Shown here: piece by piece, positions 35,027-46,003 of the stretch
Layout of the letters: each line of letters opens with the position of its first letter
Numbering within the stretch: position 1 is the first letter of the stretch
DNA from: Fistularia commersonii
Taxonomy: Eukaryota > Chordata > Actinopteri > Syngnathiformes > Fistulariidae
DNA: 64,000 nt
Assembly (NCBI GenBank): GCA_037954325.1
Contig: JBBMNZ010000021.1
Location: 14,352,616-14,416,615, forward strand
Reading direction: 5' to 3'
Position numbers and translations under genes: made by a program
Notes under the pieces: generated by a model
What the model was told of the DNA's origin: nothing
Database searches by the model: none
What the model saw: the letters and a program-made list of their open reading frames with translations, nothing else

Positions 35027-37980
35027 ACCGCGTTTGTGTGTGTTTGTGGTGCACAGACGCGCTCCCCTTTCTAAATGCACGTGTGGAGGTGTGTGCACTA
35101 ACAAATGCCTGTGCCGGGTCTCCGTGGAAGGGACCTGAGGTGGTGGAGAGTCACGTGATCATAAAGGTGAATGAATGTCTCTGGCTCTTGACTTGACACT
35201 GCAGGGTTTCCCCCCCCGGCGGTCCAAACTTTCAAACTTGGATTTACACAATTTTGCTAAAGACGTTTTTAACAGAGCCCAAAGAGATTTTTCTTTTTTT
35301 TTTTTATTTAGTTTTATTCCTGTGTAGAGCAAAGGAAAGCTAGTTGCCCAACTGCGTGCGTGTGTCTGTGATTTGTAGATGATTTTATTTCGACATTGCA
35401 GGGCGAGACTCTGCAACGATTGAACTAGTTTTAGAGAGGCATGGAATGAAACTACCTGGATTGCATGAATGACAGAGGGCAACTGTGTTTAGTGGGGATT
35501 ATTCCTGGCCCCTCTTAAGTCAAAAAATATATGAAAAATGTATTTTTCTAGTTTATTGAATTATTAAGGTGCCAATTGAAAATAACGATGACCCCCACCT
35601 ACATGCGCGCACACACGTACACACACAATGAACTCTTTCTTCACTTTTTTAGAATACTTGCTCCACTGTCCCACTGGAAATCTCGAAGCCGCCGTCACCG
35701 GATGGATTTTACAGTTGAGTGTGAACAAGATATATTTTATTTTTCTACTCTCCTGTTATGCTGATGGGTTTAAAAAAAAGTCTCCATTTTTCTTCGACTC
35801 AATGTGTGCGACCATTTCTGCTCGTGTAACTTTTATTCTTAGAGGAACTGTGAGCAAACATTTCAGCCGCTAGTTTGAAACCACTTAAAAGCCGAGAAGA
35901 TACTGTAGCAGAGCCACGCTGTTTTTAAAACGGGTGGTTTTGGAGTTTGGTTTCCATGTTTAAAAAAAAAAAAAAAAATTACCCATAATCCTTCCTGCGT
36001 TGTAGCACGTATTTGTATGAAAACAATGGACGGGACAAATGGCAATTCAGCAAAAATGTCTAAGTTAGGGTTTTAAGGCAGTCATACTTGCGACAACATA
36101 ACAACACGCTACTTTTGAAACGCCTCTCAGCTGTATCGGACATCTGCGGAACATCAGGTGAAAAACATTTGACTGCCATCTAACAAAATATCAACGTCAA
36201 AAGACATCGAGATGCTTTATATGGACGTAAACGTTTAGAAGTTTGGAAACCCTCGGCTTTCGGTTTGCTTGTAACGCGACCTGAGAAAGACAACCTCAGC
36301 TGTCTTCAGCAGTGAATATCGTCACACTGATGTCAGCCTACACTCAACCAAATATGAACGCATAACCAGCATTGGTATCCAGCTGAGTGCCTGCTGGGAA
36401 TGTGGATCCAACAACCTAAGTAGGCGGCTAACATCTAAACTACTGATTTGAAATGTCTTCTATCGTACCAGCACATGCGTCGGTAATTCGATATCTGTCG
36501 GAGGCTGATACCGACGGATGAAATCAGCTGACCGACACGCTGGTTGGCCTTTATTAGTTTTGTCATTTGTACTGTAAAATATTGAGCACGCATGGATTAA
36601 CAAGAAAACAAAGAAATGCATTTTCATTTGTTGGAATCACCGAGGTTTGAAAGGAGCAGAAAAATGATGTACTTATGATCATGTATGCTGAACTCAAGGT
36701 GCAATTTTTGAGAGGAAAAAATCCAAAATAAGTAGTTTTATTCTTGCAGACTTTGCTGCTGTATTTACCCGCAAATATTACAGAGAATATATTCAGAGAA
36801 AATTGTTTTTTTTTTTTCGTTTTGTTTTCTTAATTTTACTGTGGCTGATATTGTGAAATTATCTTTGTACCGAATATATTGACATGGCTGGTTCAAGACT
36901 TAAAATTTGCATGCTACTTCTTTTATGTGTAGTTTTATCAGCACTAGCTGCCAGTGGATGTTACAATCAGAATCTAAATTTGTACGCCTGCGATATGTTC
37001 TGGGACAGAACTGTGTTCTGTCCCCGTTTTGATGAAAATATATATTTTTGAGCTGTTTGGTATGCAAAGAGCTGGCTCTGGAATGCAGGCTGATGATAGT
37101 TCACTCTGTTCTCTACCATTCTCTCCCAATCACACGTACCAGCTTCCACTCCAAGGGGTCGACTGAACCCTGCCCTCAACATTTTGTACTATGAATATCA
37201 AGTTATGATCCTGCTGAATAAGTTGATATATTAGAAATAAAACAAGATGGCAGCTGGACGTTACTGCTAGCTGGCCAGGAGTCAGAGTCCGCCATCAGGC
37301 CGGGGCCATGCCTTATTTGAGACACTGTGTGACTTTTTTTTGTTTCGACATTGCATGTCAAATTACTTTATTGTGCTTTTTCCTTTTGATCGCTGTGCAA
37401 TGAAAGAATACACAGAATCAACGTTCATTTTTCAAAGATAGTCATTCTCGTGCCAAACACGTCAATGCAATAAGGTCTTAGAACACTGTGGAGCTCTGTC
37501 TTTCCTGTGGATCCCATCTTTATTGGCTAATCTCTTAACAGACTTTTTTGTTCTTTACTCTGAACTTGCAGAAGGACGCTGTGGCAAAAAAAAAACAAAA
37601 AAAAACAAAAAAACATGGAGCAATCCCCTTCAACCAGTCACTTAAATGACTGCATATTGTAATCGTTACAGGGCAAAGCTGGGGAATCAGGGGTGAAGAC
37701 TTCAACATACTATGCCTTCAGTTCAAATTTATTTTGTGTACGTTTTCCAGTTGCCTATTTGTTTTTGCATTTGTCAGAGAGCTTGTGGAAAAAAAGGCTG
37801 CAGATAACAAGAACAAGTGAACCTTACTTTGTGACATAAGACGTTTTGTGATCGCTTACCAACTGAATTTTCCTCATGAGCCATCGATGTTTTGGGGTAT
37901 TTGTGCAGGTGAGATGTTGCTTATGTGGGTCCTACTAAACAGAACTGCTGCAAATAAATTCAAGTTCTTCATATCCGATG
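35027..37980 (+). other. pxn 3' UTR and downstream spacer
   Basis: No further coding sequence. AATAAA occurs at 37236-37241 and 37953-37958, which would give 3' UTRs of about 2.2 or 2.9 kb, long but normal for a paxillin gene. The rest is AT-rich without recognisable elements. Confidence 0.45.
37236..37241 (+). terminator. Candidate pxn poly(A) signal
   Basis: AATAAA about 2.2 kb after the pxn stop. A second candidate is at 37953-37958. Which is used cannot be told. Confidence 0.35.
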
Positions 37981-38038
37981 TTGCTTTGTGATGTGCAATA
38001 CTATTTCTTTCATACGTTTATCAAACATAAACACACAC

Positions 38039-38225
38039 ACTGTGGCTCAGTTGGTGGAGCAGGTGTTCGTCCAAGCGGTTCGAGCCACGGCCGGTCCTGT
38101 CTGAAGCGTCCTTGGGCGAGACGCCGATCCCGGAGTTACCCCCCAATAGCCTGGCTTGCTCTTTGCATGTGAGAGTGCGCATTATTGGGTGAATAAAATC
38201 CAGTGTAGGGCGTTAATCGAGTGGA
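38039..38225 (+). repeat. tRNA-derived SINE-like repeat
   Basis: It shows a polymerase III A box (TGGCTCAGTTGG, 38043-38054) and a B box (GGTTCGAGCC, 38077-38086). A tRNA-unrelated body follows with GTCCTTGGGCGAGACGCCGA and GGGTGAATAAAATCC blocks, as in fish SINEs. It is not a functional tRNA: there is no acceptor-stem pairing and no normal anticodon arm. Confidence 0.65.
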
Positions 38226-38454
38226 CAGCTGGAAATAGCAGGCGAAATGTTTCATGGTGTACAGAAGCTGAAAAGGTAAGTGCATTCTAAAGGACATACT
38301 GAGAGTGAGACCATTTTATGCGTCTTTATTAGAAATTGCCAAAGGTAAACTGAAGATGGCACTGAAGATATTTGGAAGCCCTGTTTCTGTTTCAACACTT
38401 TGCAGTATCTGCTTATGTATAGAATGTGACATGTGAGAGACACATCAAGGAATA

Positions 38455-38460
38455 TTTATT
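38455..38460 (-). terminator. Poly(A) signal of the F-box/LRR gene
   Basis: TTTATT on the plus strand (AATAAA on minus), 54 bases after the stop codon; another is at 38325-38330. Confidence 0.45.
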
Positions 38461-38513
38461 TTTAACTTCCTTTTGGCAACTTCTTGGTCTCGTCTTCAGT
38501 TTTCATCTTCGGC

Positions 38514-39791
38514 TCAGTGGATGTCACAAACACAGGGACAAAGCAGCGCGTCCCTCTGCGAGGGCGTGGACACGACCTGGAATCTCCAATCGGAGAGAGC
38601 GCGGAGCTTGTCGATAAGCTGAGGGAGACGCGGGCTACAATCCAGTATCTTCAAGGTTTTGAGGTCCTTCAGCTTGTGGAGGCTTAAGAACGCCTCTTCT
38701 GGGACATGTTCATGCCGAAGTTTGAGACTTTTGAGCTTTGGGAATAGATGCGGGATTTGAGCAGTGAGAGCTCCCAAATGGGATGGCCAGGGATCTATGT
38801 GGAGGTGGAGGAGATTGGGGAGCTGCGTTGCCATGGCAGTCAACTCCATAGAGGATATTTGTACACCACAGAGCACCAGCGTGGTTACGGTGGCTGGAAT
38901 GCGATGGAGATATTCACCGACCCTGGGACCCTTGGCAACGATCAAGGTTGATAATCGAGGGAGGTCACGCAGCCATTGGGCCAGACGCAGCGGCAACAAT
39001 TCCAATGTCATCTCTTGATCGTGCAAATTGTGGAAAACTGAAAGAGTCTGCAGATTGGGGATCTGCCTCATCATATCTTCTGGCAATGAATAGTTAATAA
39101 CGCCCAGAAGTTCTAAGCTGGACAATGCCGAGGTGCCATCTTCTCCAGTCAGCCTGGGGTCACTGTGGCGAAGATGCGGTATTCCTGCTAAGGACAGCGA
39201 CAGGTGCTTCAGTTTAGGCAAGCAGTTAAGTATGGGGTTGATGGTCCAACCGCATTCTGATAAAATCTTTGTCTGATGGCAAATCAGGGATGTAAGATGT
39301 GCAAACTGGGAGAGAAAAGAAATGAGGCTGCCATCCGTTTGGACATTGCAGAGGCTGAGGTGGTTGAGCTGCAGGGGCTGGGACACCGTGCCAGCGTGCA
39401 GGTGCAGCGGAGCCCTGCTGTGTCTCACAGCCAAATGTCTCAAACGGGGAAAGTGTTTCACGCGGTCGAGTGCGTCCTGCGAGCCCAGATCCACGACCAG
39501 TGTGGTGAGGCCCGGAAGGGACCGGGCCAGCCACTCCCAGTCCTTGGCATTGGCTCTTCTCACCACTGCTTGGGTGATTTTTCTACGACGGAGGGAGATC
39601 CAGAACCGTTCGTTGTAGCAGCCCTTTCGAAAAACCAACACAACCGTCCAATCTTTCCAGAGAGATCCGTGGTCAACGAGTTCGTTGAAATACTTGCAAG
39701 CTGCCCGGACGCTGAACTTGTCAACGGCTGACAGAAACCCAAAAATGTAGTTCCAGACTTCTGATGGAAGTTGTGGAAGAGGCACCGGCAT
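38514..39791 (-). CDS. F-box/LRR protein, single exon
   Basis: 425 codons without introns. The start is the first ATG after an in-frame TAA two codons upstream (39795-39797). An F-box lies at about residues 4-50 (LPQLPSEVWNYIFGFLSAVDKFSVRAACKYFNELVDHGSLWKDW, split here: LPQLPSEVWNYIFGFLSA, VDKFSVRAACKYFNELV, DHGSLWKDW). It is followed by about 330 residues with regularly spaced leucine-rich repeats (LPGLTTLVVDL, FPRLRHLAV, LPKLKHLSLSLAGI, IPNLQTLSVF, FPKLKSLKL, LKDLKTLKIL). This arrangement is typical of SCF ubiquitin-ligase substrate receptors: the F-box binds Skp1 and the LRRs bind the target. I do not recognise a named orthologue. It is divergent from rplp0, with start regions about 250 bases apart. 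The lack of introns may mean a retrocopy or a naturally intronless gene. Confidence 0.85.
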   Translation of the reverse strand: MPVPLPQLPSEVWNYIFGFLSAVDKFSVRAACKYFNELVDHGSLWKDWTVVLVFRKGCYNERFWISLRRRKITQAVVRRANAKDWEWLARSLPGLTTLVVDLGSQDALDRVKHFPRLRHLAVRHSRAPLHLHAGTVSQPLQLNHLSLCNVQTDGSLISFLSQFAHLTSLICHQTKILSECGWTINPILNCLPKLKHLSLSLAGIPHLRHSDPRLTGEDGTSALSSLELLGVINYSLPEDMMRQIPNLQTLSVFHNLHDQEMTLELLPLRLAQWLRDLPRLSTLIVAKGPRVGEYLHRIPATVTTLVLCGVQISSMELTAMATQLPNLLHLHIDPWPSHLGALTAQIPHLFPKLKSLKLRHEHVPEEAFLSLHKLKDLKTLKILDCSPRLPQLIDKLRALSDWRFQVVSTPSQRDALLCPCVCDIH

Positions 39792-39899
39792 TTTTTAGCA
39801 ATGCTAACAAGCATTAGTTCTCATGTGCTGGTATTACTTGCCGTAGAGTTTGCTCGATTCCTTTCCTCTTGGTTTTGGCACTGAAAAACGTGCTACTTC

Positions 39900-40050
39900 C
39901 ACATGCTTTCAAAGGGAGCTTCCGCATACAGTAGGAAGGAAGTGATTGACAGGCACGTAATCCAATGGTTGTAAAGTTACCGCCCATTACTCGATCTGAT
40001 TGGTTACCAAGTCTATATAAGCGCTCTTCGCCACTTCCCTTCCTCTTTCT
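39900..40050 (+). promoter_or_regulatory. rplp0 core promoter, probably shared with the divergent F-box gene
   Basis: TATATAA at 40014-40020, with CCAAT boxes at about 39962 (TCCAATGG) and in reverse at about 39999 (ATTGGTTA). A pyrimidine tract (CTTCCTCTTTCTTTC, from about 40039) is placed for a 5'-TOP transcription start, the hallmark of ribosomal protein genes. The F-box gene starts 200-250 bases away on the other strand. Confidence 0.7.
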
Positions 40051-40431
40051 TTCACGAGGCCCTAGCTTGAGGTGAGCGGTTTTATCAGCCGTAGCAAGAA
40101 ACAGCGATTCATACGTTAATACGTGTAAATCTGTGTTATCCCTGTTCTCAATATAATTGTTAATCACAGTGAAGTTTGTCCTATTGTTTTGTAAATGGGT
40201 TTGAACTCGATCGCAATTGTCGGCCTGTAAAAGGGCCGCTAGCTTTACACCAAGGCCGCTAAGGTTAGCAACAGCTAGCAGGCTAACATGCGTTGTAGTA
40301 GGCGATGGCGGCTGAAGATTGGCTTTTATTCGTTCTTCATCTGACCGGTGATCTTAACTTTCTTTATTCGGATGCAGGTCCTACCTTGTCTTTAAACCAG
40401 CTCTAAAGCGATCCTTGGAAGCACTGCAAAG

Positions 40432-42431
40432 ATGCCCAGGGAAGACAGGGCCACGTGGAAGTCCAACTATTTTATGAAAATCATCGTAAGTTTAACTTAG
40501 GCCGACTGTTATTTCTCTTTTCGTGCCTGTGTGTATTCGGCTGCTTTTTTTAACACCATTCGCCATAATTACAGCAACTTCTGGATGACTACCCCAAATG
40601 TTTCATCGTGGGTGCCGACAATGTGGGCTCCAAGCAGATGCAGACCATTCGTTTCTCCCTGCGTAGCAAGGCGGTGGTTCTCATGGGCAAAAACACCATG
40701 ATGCGCAAAGCCATCCGTGGCCACCTGGAGAACAATCCTGCCCTGGAGAAGTGAGTAACTCCATCACGGTGTTGGTATTTGTCAGGTTAGGGTTAGCAGG
40801 ATAGTTACAGCACAGCTTGTGTGGTGCTATGCTGTCGTTCCCCCTGCTTAAATGAATCTGTTTCCAGCTATCCCTGTCTGTCTATACACCCCCGATATCC
40901 AGGGACGCAAGGTCTCAGACACTAGTCAGCAAGTCAGGTCTTAAGAATGAAGATTTCGTCACAAATTTAACTTAATACTGTGAATTAACAGGCTTCTGCC
41001 CCACATTAAAGGAAATGTGGGATTTGTCTTCACCAAGGAGGATCTCGCAGAGGTCAGGGACCTGCTGCTGGCCAACAAGGTAAAACTGCAATGCCCAGTT
41101 ATAAGTTATTAAAACTTCACTGCTTATCATGCCCCATAGTGCCAAACTCAAGACACTTTTAATGCATAAGTGCTGTCAACATCGGAAGTGTTATCAATGA
41201 ACAATAATTCTATATACAGTCAAGTATTAAATATTGTGACATGTAACAATTTAGCCTATTGCTTCCCAACATGAAACATGTTAGAACATTTCCAGTAGTC
41301 TTGTGTGGCTATCGTTTGCCAGTGTTTGGCCCAATACTGTTCTCTGACTGATGTTGCTGAGAAAAGCAGGATAGTTACAGTGCAGCCTGTGTGGTGCTGT
41401 ATTGTCGTTCCCCCTGCAAACATAGATTTGATTCCTCACTATCCCTGTCTGTCAACCTCCTTTGGACAACCAGGGACGCTAGGTTTCAGACATTATTAAG
41501 TTGAGCAACTTCCAAAAGGTGTGAAATTAACCAAAATTGTTAAAATTTCAGGTACCAGCAGCAGCTCGTGCTGGAGCTATTGCCCCCTGTGATGTAACTG
41601 TGCCAGCCCAGAACACCGGACTTGGTCCTGAGAAGACCTCTTTCTTCCAAGCTTTGGGAATCACCACAAAGATCTCCAGAGGAACCATTGAAATCCTGGT
41701 AAGTATTAGAAACGGAAAATTGAAAGATGTTTCCTAGTTGGCAATCTAACAAAGAGTGTTCGTCCGCCAGAGTGATGTCAACCTTATCAAGACTGGAGAT
41801 AAGGTTGGTGCCAGCGAGGCCACACTGCTCAACATGCTGAACATCTCCCCCTTCTCTTACGGACTCATCATACAGCAAGTGTATGACAATGGTAGTGTTT
41901 ACAGTCCTGAGGTTCTTGACATCACAGAGGCCTCTCTGCACGCCCGGTTCCTGGAGGTGAGAAGACATGGTTGTGGAATGAAACCTGATGTCAGGTTAGC
42001 TTGTTCTATTTGGTAGTTGACCACATGGTCTCTCTTCAGGGTGTAAGAAACATTGCAAGTGTCTGTCTGGAGATTGGCTACCCCACTCTGGCCTCTGTTC
42101 CTCACTCAATCATCAATGGCTACAAGAGAGTCCTGGCTGTGGCTGTGGAGACAGATTACTCATTCCCACTGGCAGACAAGGTATGTTGATGTCATTTATG
42201 ATTCATATAGTCTCACCTGTTAGGAAGGAAGGAGACACTCCCTTGAACACATACCTAAATTGAGCTCTTATCCTCCAGGTCAAAGCCTTCCTTGCAGATC
42301 CTTCAGCTTTTGCTGCTGTTGCTGCTCCCGCAGCGGCTGCTGAGGCCGATGCAGCCCCGGCTGCTAAAGAGGAGGTCAAGGAGGAGTCTGAGGAATCTGA
42401 TGACGACATGGGCTTCGGTCTGTTTGACTAA
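40432..42431 (+). CDS. rplp0: Large ribosomal subunit stalk protein P0 (uL10)
   Basis: The noncoding exon 1 is about 40042-40071. Exon 2 starts at 40378. Coding parts are 40432-40485, 40575-40750, 40992-41079, 41552-41698, 41771-41956, 42040-42180 and 42279-42431, with consistent phases; about 314 residues, close to human RPLP0 (317). The protein binds 28S rRNA and anchors P1/P2 dimers to form the stalk that recruits elongation factors. The N-terminus MPREDRATWKSNY, the body GKNTMMRKAIRGHLENNP and the acidic C-terminus ESDDDMGFGLFD (the P-protein tail contacting elongation factors) are all present, after an Ala-rich hinge. The TOP promoter implies growth/mTOR-linked translation control. Introns 3 and 4 carry snoRNA copies. 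Confidence 0.97.
40795..40924 (+). ncRNA. H/ACA box snoRNA, copy 1, in rplp0 intron 3 (SNORA63/E3-like)
   Basis: A 5' hairpin is closed by GCAGG...CCTGC (40796-40847), with a second pairing ACAGCACAG...GTGCTATGCTG. The H box AAATGA (ANANNA) follows it. A 3' hairpin starts at CCCTG and closes with CAGGG. The ACA box is at 40919-40921, exactly 3 bases before the inferred 3' end. The sequence is repeated with about 75% identity in the next intron, while the intron sequence around it is not. The 'TGTCGTTCCCCCTGCTTA' block reads like the E3/SNORA63 family as I remember it. H/ACA RNAs guide pseudouridylation of rRNA. Confidence 0.75.
41365..41495 (+). ncRNA. H/ACA box snoRNA, copy 2, in rplp0 intron 4 (SNORA63/E3-like)
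   Basis: Paralogue of the snoRNA in the previous intron. It shares AGCAGGATAGTTACAG, TGTCGTTCCCCCTGC, TATCCCTGTCTGTC and CCAGGGACGC in the same order and spacing. The ACA box is at 41490-41492, 3 bases before the 3' end. The hinge (CAAACATAGATTTG) has no perfect ANANNA H box, so this copy may be less efficient or use a variant box. Confidence 0.7.
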
Positions 42432-42447
42432 ATCTGCAAAACAGTTG

Positions 42448-42453
42448 AATAAA
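42448..42453 (+). terminator. rplp0 poly(A) signal
   Basis: AATAAA 17 bases after the stop codon, giving the very short 3' UTR usual for ribosomal protein mRNAs. Confidence 0.85.
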
Positions 42454-42704
42454 AACTGTTTTAATACATCTCCGACGCCTGACTTTTTTTTCAACTATAG
42501 ATTGCGGTGCAAAAGTTTTGATATAAAATATTAACAAGGTTTACATGTATATTGCTGTGCAAAACCAATGCAGAGGACCAAGTGTTCTTTGTACAGCGGT
42601 TGGCCTTGTTCCCCTTAGTATAGTTTCAGGGGCACTGAAGCACTGCATTTTGCAAGGCTATCAGATGAAGTTAAATCAAGTGGTTTGACTTTGAGGCAAG
42701 AGAC

Positions 42705-43030
42705 ATGATTGTCTTTTCCTTTCAGCTTTTCCCTTCAGGGGTTGCCACACTGAATCACACTTCTCTACCCTATTCTCTATCCTCAAACAACTTTAATATC
42801 CTCTCACTACACTCAAATCTCTGTTCTAAACCGTACCTCCTGTCTGACTGCTCCAATTCCATCATCTGCCCTCTAATATATTCACTATCCCTTCTACACA
42901 TGACCCAACCATCCCAACCTGGCTTCCTGACAAGCTGGAAAACATGGAACATGTGCTGTTCCTTTGGACTCTCCTATCCACCCGCATTAACATCTTGATT
43001 TCTGAACTCCAGCTCCACCCCCTGTCTATT
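42705..43030 (-). mobile_element. RTE-clade LINE 3'-end fragment, degraded
   Basis: The opening CTTTTCCCTTCAGGGGTTGCC and AACATGTGCTGTTCCTTTGG blocks match the complement of RTE 3' sequence and resemble 7236-7330. No coding frame is left. The remaining spacer to 43800 shows nothing I can name. Confidence 0.45.
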
Positions 43031-43908
43031 TCAAGTCAGTTTCTAGATGAAGAGAAACTTGATATTAAGTCTTAACCTCATGAGAAAAACCACCTGGGGG
43101 TCAAAGGTTGACTCAACATGAAGAAGAAATTGAGATCAAGATGTCTCAATAATTGACCATAGCCTGTCAGATGCTGGGTGTGGGTGTTAACTTTAAAAAA
43201 TGAGTAATTTAACCACCACTGCAGTTGAGCAAGAGGAGTGTGTGGTAATGGATATACTCCAGAAACTTAAAAAAAACAGCATTACAAATCTGCATATAAC
43301 TTTCCTTAATGAATGCAGATGTCCTCAATTTCACATGCAAATGAGCAGTGTAGAATGTAAATAGTTTTCATTGTTAGGCTGTAATAGGATTTTCAGGGGG
43401 AAGATACCTGATGTGAACCGTTTTGGTTCAGCATGGGAGAAGCTAAAGCTGATCAAGAACAGGATACAATTTAAAAAGTAAGCGGTGCTGGGAGTTGGAA
43501 TTTTGATAAAGTTGCCACAGGGAGGTGAAAGAAAAAAAATTAATGGCACAATTGTGGCAGAGGAGTAGTAGGGATAGATGAGTTAGATAAACTGTATCAT
43601 TACTATTAGGCAGATACAGTGTCTGGACAGTGACCATGTGCGCTCTAGAGATTTCATGTACATGTAAACCAGGGAATAGCGGAGAGGTGGATCAGCCGGT
43701 GTAGATGGCAAATCGTTAAACTGAGTTTTTGTGTGAGAGCGGAAAATGAAGATTAAACGACGAGGGCAAGAGTAATATCACGGTAATGGTGAGTATTCAC
43801 TCCACGTGTTTTTAGCTAGTCCTGTGGTTTTACTCTGAAAATTCCAAGCCGGAAGTTCATCATACGACTTCCGCCATCTGAGCAGTAAATGAGGGGGAAA
43901 CGTTAACT

Positions 43909-46003
43909 ATGGCTGAGGTATGTGATTTTACGATGTAATTCCAGTTAAAAAACATGTTGCGTGTCGGAAGTCAACGTAATATGGCGTAGTTATGATAAAT
44001 GATTTATTCCAGTGTTTATAAATTATAATAATGACGCATCTTGCTGTGACGTAGATGGGCTCGGCTAACGCTAGTTAGCAAACATTAGTACCATCGAGCA
44101 GAGCCTGTTACTTTACCATAAAAAATGTCGACGCCCTCCATCGTGTTTTTGCTTGGCAAGATAAAGGGAAAAAACTCTTAGTTTACTACCCATTTTTGTG
44201 CATTGTACTCCTTCAATTTAAATAATCGGACAAATTGTGTTTGACTGTGACCAGTACCCTAGATGTAAGAGCTACCAAGTATCGAATGTGTTCCCCCTCC
44301 TATAAACACCGTGTGTGTGTGAGGTTTCATACCCCGGGGTTTGTCGTCCAGACCCACAGCTTACAGGATCTCCAGCAGCCAGCTGTCTCCTCAAAGGTGT
44401 TCATCCAGAGAGATTACGGCTCAGGAACCATCTGCAAGTTCCAGACCAAGTTCCCCTCTGAACTTGAGACAAGGGTATGTAGGGCCATAACGATTGATTC
44501 AATGGTTGATTCAACGTTAAATCGTTGTGTCTGTGTGGTTTCAGTTGGACAAGCAGCAATTCGAGGAGACTATCCAGACACTAAACAACCTCTATGCTGA
44601 GGCAGAGAAACTGGGGGGAAAGTCCTACTTGGAAGGCTGTTTGGCCTGCCTCACAGCCTACACCATATTCCTCTGCATGGAGACACACTATGAGAAGGTG
44701 AAGTAGCTATGAAACTTGACTGTGTCTGTGTTTCTTAGGATGCAAGAATCTGCCCAAAACTGTCTTTGCTACTCTGTCCAGGTGCTAAAAAAGATAGCAA
44801 AGTTCATCAAGGACCAAAATGAGAAGATATACGCGCCAAGGGGCTTGCTGCTGACTGACCCCATAGAGCGAGGTCTCAGAGTTGTATCCTTCATTTAAAA
44901 AAAAAAAATAGAATGTTGTGATAAGATAACCCTGTGTAACCTGATGTTTCTGACTTCTTTTGCATGAAGCAGCCAGTTATCTTTCACACTGAGGATGATA
45001 CGGCACATTAATTAGAATTGTTGAGATCTGTATAGACTAGAAATGAAAATGTAAGTGCACAGGATAGATACTGAGTTTAATTCAGTCAAATTAGGTTGGT
45101 TTACTCAACAAGTCAATTGAGGATAAGGGACTTGGTCAACCCCTGTGGAGAAATTTGTCTTGCCTGTGTCTAATCTATTTTTGACTACCTTGTGCACTGA
45201 AGCTCACATTGATTCTTAATAGACCATAAAACCACAGCCCAATGTGAACTAACAACTCAGGACATGATCATGTGCTTTTCCTTTACCTCCCCGATGAGCA
45301 AGAGACTTTACGATGATAAATCATCTTGATCTTCACAAAAAGAACAAGTCACTAATAGAACTGCTTTCTATCTCAAGCTATGCAGACATCAACAGGAGAC
45401 TTACTCATTTAGATTTTATACAAGGTGTCTTATTCTGCAGATATCATCTATGTTCAGCAATGTCAGGCGGTGCACATTTGGACAAAGTTTCTTTCAGATT
45501 AGCAGGATTTGAGATTTGTAAACTGGGACTGCTTTGTTGATCTATTTGCTTTTTAAAAGACAGGCCAGTAGGAGTCAAAAGCAAAGAAGCATTCCAATGA
45601 TCAATTCCATGACACTGATCATAGAACTCTGAGCATCTTTGCTTACAAAACTAGTTATTTGTTTGACTTCAGAAATCCTCTAATGTTTCTCATTTTGACC
45701 ATTTCATGCTAATGGCTCATTTTTTTTAGGTCCTTATATATGATTTGGACCATTATAGATTATTTGTATAATTGGGGTATGTGAATCAAAATTTAATGCA
45801 ACCGTTTGTTTCCCTGTTGGCAACTAGGATGGTGGTCTCATCAATCATCTTCACAATTTCTGCAAATGTTAATATGTTGTAGCCACAGCAGCAGTCGGGT
45901 GTGGCTAAGTGTGCTTGTAGCATTCAATATTTTCCTTAACCTGAAATCATTTTAGGTTGAAATTACCATCTTTGAAGACAGAGGCATCGGCTCCGGGAGA
46001 TGA
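43909..46003 (+). CDS. golga7: Golgin subfamily A member 7, palmitoyltransferase cofactor
   Basis: Coding exons: 43909-43917, 44352-44474, 44545-44697, 44782-44883 and 45956-46003 (TGA); 144 residues, human GOLGA7 137. GOLGA7 (GCP16) is a Golgi peripheral protein that stabilises ZDHHC9 and supports palmitoylation of HRAS/NRAS. The translation matches closely: KVFIQRDYGSGT, FQTKFPSELETR, EAEKLGGKSYLEGCLACLTA, YTIFLCMETHYEKVLKKI, NEKIYAPRGLLLTDPIERGL, EITIFEDRG. The palmitoylated cysteine pair (GCLAC) is present. The N-terminus MAETHSLQDLQQ resembles GOLGA7B's longer N-terminus, but the C-terminus is short as in GOLGA7. The last intron has U12-type splice signals. Confidence 0.95.
44884..45955 (+). 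other. U12-type (minor spliceosome) intron of golga7
   Basis: The donor is GTATCCTT at 44884, the U12 5' splice-site consensus. The branch site TTTTCCTTAAC ends at 45940, 15 bases before the acceptor TTTTAG at 45955. Both elements match the U12 consensus (TTCCTTAAC) and the branch-to-acceptor distance is short as required. The intron is 1,072 bases. Confidence 0.88.

Noticed and set aside
38039..38110. tRNA gene
   Set aside because: A and B boxes are present, but there is no acceptor stem and the body continues as a SINE.
39276..39731. Plus-strand frame of 151 codons
   Set aside because: Antisense of the F-box/LRR gene, without recognisable domains.
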